DNA of 64,000 nucleotides from Lethocerus indicus (taxonomy: Eukaryota > Arthropoda > Insecta > Hemiptera > Belostomatidae): contig JACDQD010000006.1 in the NCBI GenBank assembly GCA_019843655.1, positions 9,106,034-9,170,033 on the forward strand, written 5' to 3'. Of this stretch, positions 36,201 to 49,483 are shown one piece after another. Position 1 is the stretch's first letter, and each line of letters starts with the position of its first letter. The position numbers were made by a program, and so were the translations under genes. The notes below the pieces were generated by a model. That model saw only the letters and a program-made list of their open reading frames with translations. It had not been told where the DNA came from and did not search any database.

Positions 36201-38600
36201 CCAATAGTGTCCCCACACTTATCAAAGCGCCATGAAATTTTAACGACTGAAACTTACTCTTAGGCGTATAACAAAGGGGTTCTCTAGCGGGTGCTAGGTA
36301 ATTCTCGTTTATGATTTATTCTGTCGACGTTGCTTTGAGTTCGCCCTAAGGAATAATTCAAGGCCCTAATTGGGGCATTTATTGGAACCAATGTTGTACA
36401 AGTCCCATGTGAATATTTGAAATTAATAAGTGATTTTTTTCCAAGTAACAACAGTGGTCTGAATTTAATGAAAAAAATACTAAGAATTTTTCCCAATTAC
36501 TATTTTTACTAGGTACTATAAATGGCGCCTATTACTACGTCATGGGCGGGCTATAAACATCGTTCCAGTGCTTTTAATCCGAGAGAAGGCGCGTTTATTC
36601 CTCGCGTCTCCGGCCAAATGAAACTGTCTTTACAGCCGTTGAATCATCAGGCCTTTACGATACAGGGAGGATTCGGCGGGCTAAGAGGAACGGCAGGAGC
36701 ACCGTTAAAACGTCCTATTGAAATAGTTGGTAGAGCATTCTGGTGTTGGGAACGGGGATTTATTCACTTGTCCCCGCCGTATATCCCTCAATAGCCGTTC
36801 TAATTCAAAGGTTACGACGCATTACCCTGATGCACTATACTCTGATGCTAAACCCATCCAGAATGGCGGGCCTTTACTGCTTTGGTACAGCTAAGTCCTG
36901 AAATTATGAAGCGTTGTCGTCACCCCTAATAAAATGAAGGATGCCTCGCGCTGTTTTCACTCAATAAAACATATATAAGAAAGCTTATTTAATTAAAATG
37001 AAATAATGAACTATCCGGACACGATCGTACATTGCTTAGTCTTCAATTGTTAATATCTTAAAGCGTATGTGCAAGGAATCTAAAAATTAAAATATAGAAA
37101 TAAATTTTTTGCTCATCCTTTCCATAATATCGCTCCTGCATTCATAATAAGGTTTTAAAAAACCGGTTTCTTTGATTTTAATATAAAGATCCAATAGCGT
37201 GGGACAGTATTTGCTGTCAACATACGTTATCGTAAGCTTCGAATTTATAGGCACAGGAACTTATGATCGATCTGTAAGGGAAGTTTACAAACAGGTGATC
37301 AATATTCAGCTCCGATCCCGATTGGCACAACAAATATGAGCAACACTCGAATTTCAAAGGTTCTGGTGCGGAAATCACTATCGGATTTTTTACTGGGAGT
37401 TCCTCTGGGTACTAAGATCGCCCACAATGCAAACCTTCACTAACTGCAGTAAATGAAAAAAATATTTACTGAGCACACCGATACCACGTTAACTCACTGT
37501 GAACCAAATCCATTCTCATGCATGTAGATAACTGAAAATGAATACATTTAAAGCCTTGATTTGTCCAATACAAGCCTACCATTCTATATGTGGTAAAACC
37601 TGATTTATAGATTGCGGTGAGGGTGGGATTTTGATGAAACCAAGACAGGACTGCATAACGGATGTACGGTCGGCTCACCTCCGCCTTTCCCCTTGTCTCC
37701 TCGGGCTCAGTAATACTTTATGACGCGGAATTTAAATCTCATAGTGTATCCCACCGCTCAAGAATCATCCACCGGGTGGGCGTCTTACCTCGGCCCTTAA
37801 ATAATTCAGAACGTCTCGGCAACACGAGTAACGTTACTGCATTCGAACCGGCCCTTTGAGATGCACTAATGGACATACGTCTCCCGGTCTCTTTCATGTA
37901 ACCCAAATTGATTGAATTCTAAGATATACACGTGAATTCAGTGTACGTGCAATTTAAACCGGATAGACAAAATTATGCGCGAACATTTTTTTAAATTAAA
38001 TAATTTAAATTTATAAACGAACGATGAAAAGAGGACATCATATTTTTCAATCGACATTATTCCATCGTAACTTTGTACCGAACTATAGCAGTTATGCGTT
38101 ATGTACCTCACAATGATAATAACTGAGCCCGACAGGTTATAGTGAGATTATTAATTCGGCTTAGAACTATTAATAACTGACAGATAAATGCATTAGTGGA
38201 TAGAATAGTTTATTAAGGTAAACCACAGTTCCATGTTTTATTCAGATTTGCTGGTTTTTGCCCAGAACAATAAAACTTATTCTGGTAACTTGTAATAAAC
38301 AGCTCACTATGTTACAATAGTAATATATAGCATAGGCTAGGAGAGAAAGAAAATTAAATGAGTGATGACATATTTTGGTCGAAATTGAAGCAAGCAGGAT
38401 GAAATTATCATTTCGGATAGTGTTTGAACAAATTTAGTTTTTATGCCCATATACTTTCCTTTCGGGTTTTTCCCTCGCGGGCCAACAGTCGTGTAGGCTG
38501 GTAGTGGGCGATCGGGTATCCGGTGTTTGGGGCGCCATGCGATACGATGATCCATCACGGCCTCCTCCTCCTCCCCCTCGGACCATTACCCGGCTGTTCA
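33241..38600. other. Non-coding stretch
   Basis: A pyrimidine-rich segment with CCA/CCT units lies at about 33270-33305 and GC-rich patches at 33340-33560. From 33560 to 36500 the DNA is largely AT-rich with no feature recognised. A 90-codon plus frame at 36522-36794 (proline- and glycine-rich) has no recognisable domain. The interval 36900-37660 and the region around 38000-38340 are AT-rich. GC-rich DNA begins at about 38460. No RNA gene or transposon end seen. Confidence 0.6.
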
Positions 38601-38745
38601 TCCCTCTCTCTCTCTCTCTCTGTCTGTCTCTCTCACTCGCTCACTGTTTCTATTGCCCTCTCTCTCTCTGCCTTTCTCTTTCTCCATGCCCCTCTCTCCC
38701 ACCCACCACCCTCACTCTCTCTCTCTCTCTCACTCGCTGCAGAGT
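38601..38745 (+). repeat. CT-rich low-complexity tract
   Basis: About 145 bases of mainly CT repeats with interruptions (CACTCGCT, TGTCTG, CCCACCCACC), directly visible. On the other strand this is a GAGA tract of the type bound in Drosophila by GAGA factor and CLAMP. It sits at the start of a GC-rich CG-dense block running to about 39030. The repeat is certain; regulatory use is inference. Confidence 0.93.
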
Positions 38746-39199
38746 CCCAAATGACAACGGAAATGATTTAACACGGAAAGCGCTAATATTTCACAGCGGG
38801 GCGGTGGGGTCGGCCGGCCATCCGTAATAATGGGGCTGGGCGTGTCCCGCCCGCTGTGATCTATCGGCGATGAGAGGGTCTCTCGTGGCCCCCGTTCCCA
38901 TTCCTCGTCGGCGGCTCACTTTTAAGTCATTTGCGCCCCCATAAGTCCGCCTCAGGCCCCGGCCCCCAACACTCTTAGCTAACACCGAAAGCTTCCAGCC
39001 CTCAATCCTCCAAATGGACCGAGAGCCGGCGACATATGGCGATTCATATTTCTTCTTATATGGTTCCAGAAAGACCATAAAAAACATATTTCAAACGTTT
39101 AATTTTACAACCATATTCAAGAATCAAGGACAAGCCATTTTTATATAATAATTTAAATTATTCATCATATGCAAGATTATGGTTCATCTATTCGCCTTA

Positions 39200-39203
<4 letters not shown>
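38746..39203. other. CG-rich block then AT-rich DNA
   Basis: CG-dense DNA to about 39030 carries frames on the minus strand of up to 98 codons without recognisable domains. It is followed by AT-rich DNA leading into an AT microsatellite. No gene. Confidence 0.6.

Positions 39204-39254
<51 letters not shown>
39204..39254. repeat. (TA)n microsatellite
   Basis: An uninterrupted TA run of about 51 bases, directly visible, in AT-rich DNA. Self-complementary and likely length-variable. Confidence 0.97.
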
Positions 39255-39256
<2 letters not shown>

Positions 39257-41319
39257 TGAAATATGAAATTTTATATAACGAATGAACCTGAGAAATTAAC
39301 TCAAATTCGCTCCAACTTATAGTGAGCACACAAATCTCAGCCATCAATTAATTGCTAGTTTATAGTGTTAAGATGTCACTCTAGGAGCGGCAACGAAATG
39401 TTCTAGATGTTTAGGAAAATAAGAAAAGAGTAGAGGTACTATTCCATCGAAATATTTATTCCAAAATTAATGTGCCTCGATTAAATACAAGAACAGATTT
39501 ACTAGAGAACTGGTTGGATTGAAAAAAGTAGGAATAGCACCGAAGTCCAGTCGCAACAAATCCTAGAACAATACATCCCCTAGATTGATGGTACAGTGAG
39601 CCTGTTTTGTTCTCAGGAATCAGCAGATTTATCTCACCAATCGGTCCGAATCAGATTGCTTTCGATTAATCACTCAGATCCAATATCCGCATTTGCCGAA
39701 CGTCCGGCCGGAGAGATGTCGCCCGGAGGAGGAAGCTCTACCCTGTCCCCGTTATAAATCTTACCCCATCCGAGGGCCCCGTAGAGAATGCGCGTTAAGG
39801 GCGTTTCCCGGTACGGGGACCGGGTTAAGTGGCCGCAGTGTATGTCGCCTATAGGGGAGTGGGGTGGCTGAGCGATGCCGGCAATACGGAGTGCGTGGTA
39901 AGGGGGCGGATACTCGCATTCGGATAACCCGAAATCTCCCCAGATTTTTGCTCTCCTCCACAACTCCAGAAGCGGGCCCCCAAGAAATAACGCAGCCGAG
40001 AAATCTTTGGAACCGCTGTCGTTTGTACCCCCCTCCAATTGCAAATTAAATTTGCAATTTTGAAATTAAATATTAACATATTCTTTTGCTGGTTAATCGG
40101 TATACTTTTCTTGTATCACTTGTAAATAGGCTTGTGAATTCCATCAACTTTCCCCTTGGAATTTACCATAATTAAATGTTGTAAAATATAAATATAATTA
40201 TATATAATATATAAATTATATACTGAAATCCGGGCTCCAAAAATTGGGCCTTGATGTGGGAGGGGTTTGGCGCTTCATCCTGGCAATTTATCGAACGGTT
40301 TATTAAGTGGATTAGCGCTCCGTAAGACCGGGCGTGAAACTGGTAACTTTTACCAGCCGCACTTCTTTTCCTTGTTTAACTCAAGGCCCAGGAGAACTTC
40401 CGAGACCGGGCAAGCCCCGCCGTAACTTTTGTGCCCGTGATTTCATTACATTATTCAGAGCCCCGAATTCGGGGCCTTGGGAAGGAAACAGAATTAGAAG
40501 AGGCCGAAGAGGGCCGGGGCCCCGTAAACGCCGTCGGCTTATTACGCCCCATTGAACCGACAAGTCTAGACGCGTCGAGGATTTCAAATTTCAAATAGCG
40601 AGCCTTGCTGCCGCATATACTCTATTTACTTGCAATTATGACAGAAATAACACGAGCATCGGAGGAACTAAATTACTGTTAACTCTGAGTTAATATTCCT
40701 TGTTAACTCGCTGAATACTATTTGACATCGGCATGTATGTATATATAGTTGAAAGTAAAGTTAGTCCGCCATTAGGATTTCAACCAGGGTTCTCGCACTG
40801 ACTTAACCATTTTAAACTCCTAATTTTAAAGGCCCCTATATCCAAATAGCAACCATAGGACCAAGCAAAAAATACGAAATAGGTGGTTGTAAATTTTCTT
40901 GGGGCAAATTTTGCACTCTCCTGTTGAAACCGAATTGAAAATTATTATTCCGAAGAAAAAATATCGCGCCGTAAATTAAATGTCAGCTTAAGATGGCTCG
41001 GAAGGAAAGAGTCTAGAATGTACTGGATCTTTGCTGAGAGCCATCGGCCGGGAAAATAATCCGGCGACTTATTTCATTTGGACGGCTCAAATATGAAAGG
41101 GCTAATGGTTGTCGGAGCTCCGGGTCTAAAGCCGGTTTATTAGGAAGAGCCAGCGGAGGCCGAAAGGAAATTGAGGGGCGAAAACGAGCCCGGAGAAGCG
41201 GCCCACCGGCACTTGCTTGAATACGAAATTTCATTAGAATAACAGAAGCGTTAAGGGCGGTACCGGCCTTCTCGAAGGGGACCGCACACTTCCAAGTCGG
41301 GGGTGGGCCCGCCACCCGA
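39255..41319. other. Non-coding stretch with three GC-rich blocks
   Basis: GC-rich CG-dense blocks lie at about 39670-40030, 40380-40560 and 41040-41320, separated by AT-rich DNA. A perfect 10-base-arm inverted repeat with a 3-base spacer (AATTGCAAAT then ATTTGCAATT) lies at 40037-40059. Minus frames of up to 124 codons cross the first block, with overlapping frames in other phases. No recognisable protein family. Confidence 0.6.
40037..40059. repeat. Short perfect hairpin, AATTGCAAAT arms
   Basis: Arms of ten bases (40037-40046 and 40050-40059) are exact reverse complements around TAA. ATTTGCAT-like words resemble POU/octamer sites, so the dyad could bind protein, or it could be chance in AT-rich DNA. 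Confidence 0.6.
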
Positions 41320-41334
41320 GGGGGGGGGGGGGGG
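41320..41334 (+). repeat. Poly-G run (15)
   Basis: Fifteen consecutive G residues, the longest homopolymer I found in the window, directly after a GC-rich block that also contains GGGGGTGGG. Such clustered G runs could form a G-quadruplex. Confidence 0.97.
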
Positions 41335-44300
41335 TCTCCTTCGGACAATGCATATTGTTACGCATACATTAGGCTACAGCCCAGATTGTAGTTGAGCCAC
41401 TGCGGAATATATACCTCTCGGCTACTCCTTCTTAACCTCGACACCGAAACGAGCCGGCTTTTATCCCTCTAAATATCCAGTTTTTCCACCTTGTTTCCTA
41501 GCCATAAAGATTTTCAACGCGCTGTAAAATTTAAACATTTTAAAACATTCATAATTTTCGATATAATTGATTTGGTCAGTCAGAAAATTTGTCAGTAAAA
41601 TATGTGACTCTGCTGACAGAACATTTCATTGAGGCGGGTAAGGGTCTCATCAATTATTAGTGTTCAACGTGAACGCTCGGCGCAAGCGTTACATTAACGC
41701 GACGATTAAATAATCAGCCTCACTATGTAGTGTTGAATATATGTGGTAGCATTCCCAGTTGCAATCACAGTTCGTAACGCCACAAATCTTTTTTTTTTCA
41801 ATCTTTCCTTTGCTACTCTATTACTGGTGCCGAGGGCATGGCCCCGTTTAAGCCTGTGCGATAAGTAAGGAGGTCGGCTCCGAAGCCGGGTTATTGGGCG
41901 TGTGGGCGGGCGCTGATTTCGGTCACGTCCGTCGGCTCGGGCCGCTTACACACCTCGATAATAGTGGTAGTGTGCGTGGGGGAGGGGCTGAGTTCAGGAG
42001 GGTGGTTCGAGCTATCTATCGGCCGGCGAGCCCTAAGGTTAATTGGGCGCTAACCGGGGTGGGAGCCCCAGTTGGATTAGCGGGCCCGCGGGCACGTAGC
42101 CGCCCCCCTTAATTAAAGAATAACACATCTGCCGTTCCCTCCCCCTCGCCCCTTACTCGCACTATAATATCCGAGCAGTATAACTCACGACGGCTTCGTG
42201 ATAATTTGCCGGAGCTATCTCGCCGCCGGACCGACTGTTTCTCTCCCGCCGGCTATCCAACATGCTACGTGCTCAGCAGTCCTCACAACTCCACTGTAGT
42301 ATGTACCGTTCCGTGTGCGCTCTTGAATTCAAAAAGGTGTGTTCACCTCGTACCCACATACAACTAAAAAAGCGTTTATTTTCAATTACGGGTTAATATT
42401 TTTTGCGATCCTTGGAATTGATTAATTCAGTACCGAAACACGGTCGAACTTATTTAATTGCGAACAAATTGTGATCCCTTATTATTCAGGCAAACCTTGG
42501 AAGAGAAAAGCGCTACAATAATTATTTAGATATCTATTTTTCCTTTACAAAGCGATCTTTATTTTAATAATTGCATTTATGGAGATGTCTTTAAAATTAT
42601 TGAATGGATTCAATTTTTAATTGAAATGGATGATATGTAACCAATTGGATTATCTCTTGATTTTAAAAATATTTTGTTCGTTTTTTTAATTAATTAATTT
42701 CTTTGATAAATAAATGAAATAAAAATAAATACCAATATTTCGTTCGGGCGCGTACGCTAACACGCATCTCACCTGGGTATTGCGGTTTAGTATCAGAAGC
42801 GTCGTAATTTCCTCCTTCCCAGGCTTGTATCATCTGAAGAGTGTATTTTGAACCCCGTTAATTTTTATGCTGTAATTTTATACCATAATGAAGTTTGAAA
42901 TAAGTGCATTTCCCTTTGTGTATTGCATTAAAATTTTAAAAAATTACTATAATTTATTCGTGCAGAACAAAGTAAAGCTTTAACAGTATATACCGTTCTC
43001 TCCCTTTTATATGGGGAGCCTACGTAAAGTCAATTCGCTTATCTGTAAGGGAAGTCAAGTTATTTTATTTATAGCATTGACCTGAAGGGTTTCAATGGTG
43101 GGGGAAAGGAAGGAGACCTTTGAGAAAGGGCCAAGTTAAGGCGTTTCTTTCTTATGGCTTCTAACAGCCATTGGGGCTTAGATGTCGGACAAGCAGCTAT
43201 TTGCCTGTAAATGATGAGGCCATACCATTAGACTGGGGAATAGGCTTTTCAGACTTTGCTGGCTTATCGTGAAGTCGAAAGAAAATTTAGCCCATGCGAT
43301 TTACGCGTTAGTCAAATTTTATCTAGCCATTTAACCTCGGGGGTGTTAAAATCGTACGAGTTTTTTTCGGTTTGAATATAAACCGAGTAATGGACAGAAA
43401 TGTCAAAATAAAGATTTTGATGTAAGTTATTATTGGTATTTAAAATTTTAAAAACAGAAAATAATATCCTAAAATTTTAATATGACAGTAATAAATGGTA
43501 CAATTTTTCTGTTCCTTAGTTACTAAAACACTTAGCTGTTCTTTTATATTTAGTATATACATGAGATGACTTTCCTAATGAAAATATTTTAATGAGGTAA
43601 TGTAAATTCCTTAATTCTCGAATAATAACAAATTACGAGAGTAATTGTTCTATTATGTCATAAAAATAATATTTATTTCGTAAGTGCTGATAATGTTATA
43701 CGTTAATTAAAAATATGGAGTTCCGCTCGGGAAACAATTGGGTACATTTCTGAATTGTTTTACTTTACTGGAACTCCGGTATCAATTGGATAAATAGAGT
43801 TAAATAATCAGTGATAACATTAGTATCTTATATTGGAAAAGCGAATATATGAAATGAAGGCGAGAACGCTGACGTAGTGCATCTGTGTTTTGGTAAGTTG
43901 GCGTAAGTTTTGTCAGAGGGGCCGGCTGTTCTGGGCCGTGCGCCCCCCAAACCGTTCCGCCCGAGGCCTGTACTCCTCTGCACCCCCAACTGTTGTTTCT
44001 GACCTCGCTCCACTGCACTTCCTCCAGATTTAACCCAAACCTAACCGCCCGCCAACCCTCCGGATTTAACCATTGTACGAATCGCGGCTGGGAAGACGAG
44101 AAAACGTCCTCGTATTCAACTAATGGAAGGGAGAGACGGGGCGTATATTGCGCCACTGCTGACGTTGATATTATTAAAGTTTTGTTTGCCCTAACAAAAT
44201 GAGGGCCGGAGGGAAGAACTGATACGAAGCGTAGTTGATTTGATTAGAGCGAAATGAATATAGTTATATGACATACGCTAGAAGTGTTATACTTAAGATA

Positions 44301-44640
44301 TTAACGTCCTCTAAAATATGTTAGACAGTTGAAACGTAAAATTATTTAAATCCGACATTAAGCGGCACATATTTTTACATACAAATTGGCGCATAAATGT
44401 ATCATTTATATTTAAACTCGGTCTGTTTATAACTGAGATAGAAGCTCAGTTCCGCTCAATCGGCAATTATCAGACAATCAACTAATTGAACTACCAACCC
44501 CGGGGAACCCTATTACCTCAGACCGTAATTAGCCTCTCAGAAACTTGCGTACCGAATTTTCGGCGACAATACCGAAAGCGTATTTGTCCGAAGGGAAAGG
44601 AACTGCAGAAAAGTAATGTATTTCGGGTTAAAACCCACTT
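41335..44640. other. Non-coding stretch
   Basis: A GC-rich CG-dense block lies at about 41820-42280, with a 72-codon frame of no recognised family. AT-rich DNA follows to about 43080 and again at 43330-43720, including clustered TAAT units at 42688-42702. The interval 43910-44160 is GC-richer and open for 118 codons on the minus strand and 69 on the plus strand, neither recognisable. No gene supported. Confidence 0.6.
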
Positions 44641-47600
44641 GGCCCCGTTGGTGGGGGCGGGAGCGGGGGGCTGCCCCAAAAATAAGCCTAATCTAATTTG
44701 AGTTCATTCCAAGTTACCGATTCTCCGACCCCCTTCTGAGCGAGTTATTTAAAGGAGGAGAAATTCCTTGATAAAGTTGTAAATTCCCTTATAGTTAGGC
44801 CGGGGGGCGGGCGGCTTCGGGGTAAGGCCCGTCCGCCCCTCCCTCCACCCCTCACAACCCACCACCTCCTCTTTTAAGTCTGGCCCATAAATTCCCCCGT
44901 CTCAGATATTGACGGCGACATTATTAAATACCTCGCTTTCTGCGTTATTGAGCAATAGACCGACACGCTTGGAACGCGACCGACCCCGGTGTGGGGGCGG
45001 GGGACCCCCTGTGCCCGCCCCAACTACATCTAGTACATGGAGAGGCCCGGGCGGGTAGTAGCGATCGACATCTCGAAATGCTGTCTCTTCCCTCTTCCCA
45101 GGACAAAGCAATATCGGCCCCTTTGGGCCCGACAGCCATTTAACGGTGAACGCATTCTACTGTTATATATAAAATATACCCACTGGTGCTGTTTTTTTTC
45201 TTATTTATCATAAAATCTTTGTTCATTTTCATCGATATGAGAAAATTTTAAAAAAACTTCAGTTTCAAAAATAGACTTTGTAAATATCATAGTTCTGCTA
45301 ACAATTGTACAGTTACCGCAAGGGAGACATATACGATGTGGGATAAATTATTGTTGGTAACATTCAGAGTTACAGGTAAGCTGCAGTAGAATGCAAAAAT
45401 TCCAGATATTTACCACTAATGAGGTATTCCCGAAAATGTTACAATATAGACGCTATTTGACACCAATATACCGATTCCAGGAAGATTATTGCTATTATAA
45501 CTCGGCTCAAAATTGATTATACCGTTTTAAACATTTTATGCTTTCAAACAAATATAGTTTCCTTATTGGAAACAAGTAGCAAAATGAGCAGCATTAATCA
45601 CTGTACGAGGAAGGCGTAATATGAATGTATCCGATTATATCAGTACGTTTAAATTGAAGGTAAATTCGGTGCGCCGCGGATGTTTCCATGAATTAACACT
45701 TGAAATAATTAAATCAAGAGGATCTGCATAATCTCTAGAATAACTCAAAATTAAAATTATATAATTATAGTCCTCAACTGGGGAGTCATGGAATAACTAT
45801 GGAAATAAATTAAATATAAAATCAGGTCGCCCACAACAACCTCATAATTTGAAATAAACTTGAATATTTGGGATCGGTTTAGAGGTCGGTAGTGAAAATG
45901 GTATTGTAAAATACATGGATGAAAAAATAAGGTAATAGTGGCGCGAGAATTTCTTACTGGAACCCGAAAATAAAGTCAGAGCAAATATACGGTTAGTGTT
46001 TCATTTTTATCGGTTATAAACGAGATAAATTCAATATCGTAAATCAAGTTATCGACGTTGTAAAATCCTTTCGGAAGAATACGGACGAAGAGTGTCCAGA
46101 GATTTCACGATCCTTTCCAGGTGTATTGGAAGATTGAATCTGGAAAGTAAATATTTCACCTATTTCATAAACACGATATTCATGAAGGGAAAATCGTCAC
46201 AGGAATCACGCCTGTAAATGCAAGAAACGTATCGGCGGCTAATATTAAGCCAATTCTTATAATAAAAAATGCAATATTAAATACTGCAATTTTCTACGTA
46301 GCTGCCGGAAAGGGAGCGAGCATTTTGGCCTGGCTTGCGGTAAGAGAGCGATTAAAGTTAAAACTCGGCTAGGAAGATTCTGCGTCTTTCTCCTTAGATG
46401 TTATAGGCCCGAATAAACGTGAATAAAAAGTGAAAGCGGAAGCCTCGGTCCTTTGAAATCCTCTAGCCCCTAAAGAGCCCTCCACCCTCCCAATTAAGGG
46501 GGTGGGGCTTTCCTAATGTTTGTATACTAAATACTACACGCTGAAATTGTCTCATCGAAACGAGTAACAGAATTTTACAAGACAATTAGAGTTTCACTCG
46601 ATCGCCTCTACTAATGAGATCCGAGCGGGATAGTTGAAGCGGGTCCGCTTCTCGGCTGTGGGGACGGGGGTGGCTAAATCAGCGAAAGGTCGTAAATCTG
46701 TTGGAGGCGGAGGGTGGGAGGAGGGTGTTCCCTTCCCCTCGCTTCCCCCCCGCCAACGCCCCCTGCCCTGGGGCCACCTCATACAAGCCCAGCAGACAAT
46801 AAAGTTAATTGTCCGTTATAATGGTGATCAATGACCCGGTCTCGACCAACTATCAGGGAGCGTTCTGCATAATAACAACTTGCCCGCCGTCTACCACGGG
46901 AATTACTTCCCGGCCGAGTAACCGAGCTCACGGAACCCAATCCCCTATTCCCGTCTATCCCCCTTCCCCGTCCCCCTTCCATTACGCTCCCTATCCCGCT
47001 CCCACGACCCCATTCCACGTACCACCTGTTCGATAAGAGACCGAACCCGGGGCCGATAAATTCAGGGCCATTAGAATACTTCCAAACTCGGCGATGGTAG
47101 TTGGAAGTCTCGTACGTTTTTCAAATAGTAAGCCGATCCCAATTAGTAGATAATCGCCCCCTTCGGGCAACTGCACTTCAGGATAGAGAGAAAGAAATAT
47201 TGGTACAAGAGTTGGTACAACATCAACTTTCGGATTCATTTTATTGCATTTATAAATTCTATTTGGTGCGGGTATTGAATTTATAATATTATCAATAATA
47301 AGTTTTAAACCGGCGTACAGCGGTAATTTTATGTAAGCCTATTAAATGCAAATTTTAAAACGACTCCTAATGAGTACCCTACATTTTACGAGATATTATT
47401 TTAATAATTTCAAATTTGAATTATTAAACCGGGGAATTGATGAAATTAAATCCAGATCCCCGGAATACTGTAACCACTGAGCCTTTTGATAAACAGTGGA
47501 AACTTCCCTGGCTATTTCCCTCAAATTTTTCCTCGTTTTTAAATATATTTCAACCTTTAAATTTGAATCGATTACAACTTTTATATCAACATCATCTCGA

Positions 47601-47711
47601 CCAGGCCTCATCCTCCGGAGCAGAGTCCGGCTTTGTTATTTCTGAGAAGGCAAAGTGTGAGTTTAAAAGACTTGTCGTTAACCGGTAATAACTTCACAGG
47701 AAGAGTTGTAA
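44641..47711. other. Non-coding stretch with two strong GC blocks
   Basis: GC-rich blocks lie at about 44640-45140 (CCGGGGGGCGGGCGG near 44801) and 46440-47060. The second is C-rich on the plus strand (CCCCCTTCC, CCCCCCGCC). AT-rich DNA fills 45150-46300. Frames are under 85 codons and lack recognisable domains. The blocks resemble the other CG-dense islands in composition and may be regulatory, which cannot be settled from sequence alone. Confidence 0.6.
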
Positions 47712-47722
47712 GGGGGGGGGGG
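47712..47722 (+). repeat. Poly-G run (11)
   Basis: Eleven consecutive G residues, directly visible, preceding a moderately GC-rich block at about 47820-48070. Confidence 0.95.
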
Positions 47723-49459
47723 TGGAACGATTTCGCAAACAGCCGACAAAACTTCAAGTTGAGGGCCTTAGAGAAGGTTGACTGGGCCAAGTAAGAAGTA
47801 AGACTCTTTAATTCGTGGAAGGAAGTCGAACTCGTTTTAGGGGGCGCCGCCGCCAAACTTGAGCGGGCGGGGACCGCGACGACAATTCGGTCAATTTGAG
47901 AATAACCCCGCCGGCCGGAGCCAGAGAAACTTCCCGTTACGACTCCCCCGCTACTAACTTTTAGCCGGCAGCAGGAGACAATTTTAGATATTGGGAAGCA
48001 CTTTGAACTCAAAATATGCCCCCACCGCCTTCCTACCTTTACCGATAAGATATTCAAATGCGGCCCCTATTTTCGAAACGGCGACAGGCCTTTATTCAAA
48101 TCGGATTACTGATATTCGACGCAGGACTAATTGGGAATTCTCTGAGGTTAACCCACTTAACCTCCCTAAATTTTAACTGCGATAAACCTCCGAGAGTTTC
48201 CAACTTATGTGTCCAAGTAGCTTCTTTTTTAGGGGAAGACAGACAGATAAACAGGACTAGAGATTCAATTAAATTCTTTTTCGCTATAATTGTAGTAAAA
48301 AGTGTGGGCCACTCACCTGACTTAGCTTAGTACTTATCACTTCAACCGGTTGTTTCATAAGTGCCCCATAAATTAGTGGCAATACAGAGCTGTATTTAGA
48401 ATAAAATAGGTGAATATAATCGACACTATTAACGACAGAGTACTGTTGAAAATGGTGAGAAGCTGACACAGGTTTAGACTAAAACAGAGGGTAGAGGTAG
48501 AATAAGTGAAGGTTAGTGGGTTACGTGGCGTATTACAGTTATATAAATATGAAATATTTTATTATAATACGATTTATTTTATATGTACGGCCGAGATGGT
48601 AGATTGGGTCCTACATCTCTAGGTAGTGCTCGGACGACGAGCGATCGGAAATAATGTTACAAGAACGTTCCGGCCCAAGAAATAGGAACGGCGGAATCGT
48701 CTGCAACTCTAGCTGCGATTTCAGCCTTGTTTACCGGAAACGTCTCGGGTTGTCTCCGCGGCCCGCCACCCGCGGCGGCCGCCCCCGAATTAAAAAGCCA
48801 CTTCTCAGAACGGAGTTCGACAGTTGTTTTCTCACGGGGAAGGAGCCGAGTTGGGCTGATTTGTGTCCCGATAATTCTGGTCGTGTGGCCGTTGTGTGTG
48901 GGTGGGGGGCGGTAGGGAGAAATGGTCGTTCCCCCTTTTCGTGGCCGAACTTGGAGCCGAGCGAACAAGAGCAATACAGGGCGGAAGGTCTGGGGCCCCG
49001 CGGGATATATATTATCCTGTTTACCCCGCCGCTCGCCTTTCCAATACATTTGCCCGAAATTGCCGGCCGACCCCACCCCTCCAACGCTAAACGCCCCCCA
49101 GTCCCAGCCCATTACCCTGAAACGGAGACATGAATTTATTACGAAAACATTTGATACTTTCTCCGCTTATAAGGAATTACTTGAACCGCCCCCGCATGTT
49201 TAAATTACCGAAGAATAACATTTCGAACACACTTGTATCCAAAGTAAGTTATGAATGGTCTACCGACAGAAATTCAGTTCAGAGGTTTGGTCTTCAAGCT
49301 TGTTCTAGCTTTCAACAAAGCCACCGTTCCAGGCAGGCAACAATTTTCCTTTCAACAATGTCCCAACAGGAGACAGACAATTTCTTCAATATTTGATCGA
49401 ACACCGTAGATTTCGTGTGTTTATATCTCCTCTCGCTGGTTTGATATTTTGCTTGGCCG
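47723..49459. other. Non-coding stretch with a pronounced CpG-rich block
   Basis: The block at about 48650-49130 is CG-dense, with a GGCCGCCCCC run near 48777. It is open for 159 codons on the plus strand, and for 151 and 117 codons in two minus frames over the same bases. Simultaneous long frames in several phases on both strands are typical of stop-poor GC-rich DNA, and none has a recognisable domain. A similar but weaker case (149 codons, minus) lies at 47608-48057. I therefore annotate no CDS. Confidence 0.55.
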
Positions 49460-49483
49460 GTTTCGGCTGCTCGCCATCTTCAG
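49460..49483 (-). repeat. Dispersed element copy 2, hammerhead-like core
   Basis: On the minus strand this reads CTGAAGA, TGGC, GAGCA, GCC, GAAAC. GGC and GCC can pair as a short helix between CTGAnGA and GAAA, the order of a hammerhead core, but an extra T lies beside the helix. Plus positions 49460-49481 are identical to 12828-12849, a 22-base match unlikely by chance in 64 kb. Sequence outside the shared word is not obviously similar, so only a core remains. Likely a relic of a dispersed repeat; ribozyme activity is not shown. Confidence 0.4.

Noticed and set aside
37269..43056. ATCTGTAAGGGAAGT present near 37270 and 43041
   Set aside because: A 15-base match without extension into the flanks is within reach of chance in a window this size.
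48654..49133. 159-codon plus frame (with 151- and 117-codon minus frames over the same DNA)
   Set aside because: Long frames in several phases on both strands of one CG-dense block reflect scarcity of stop codons. No domain recognised in any of them.
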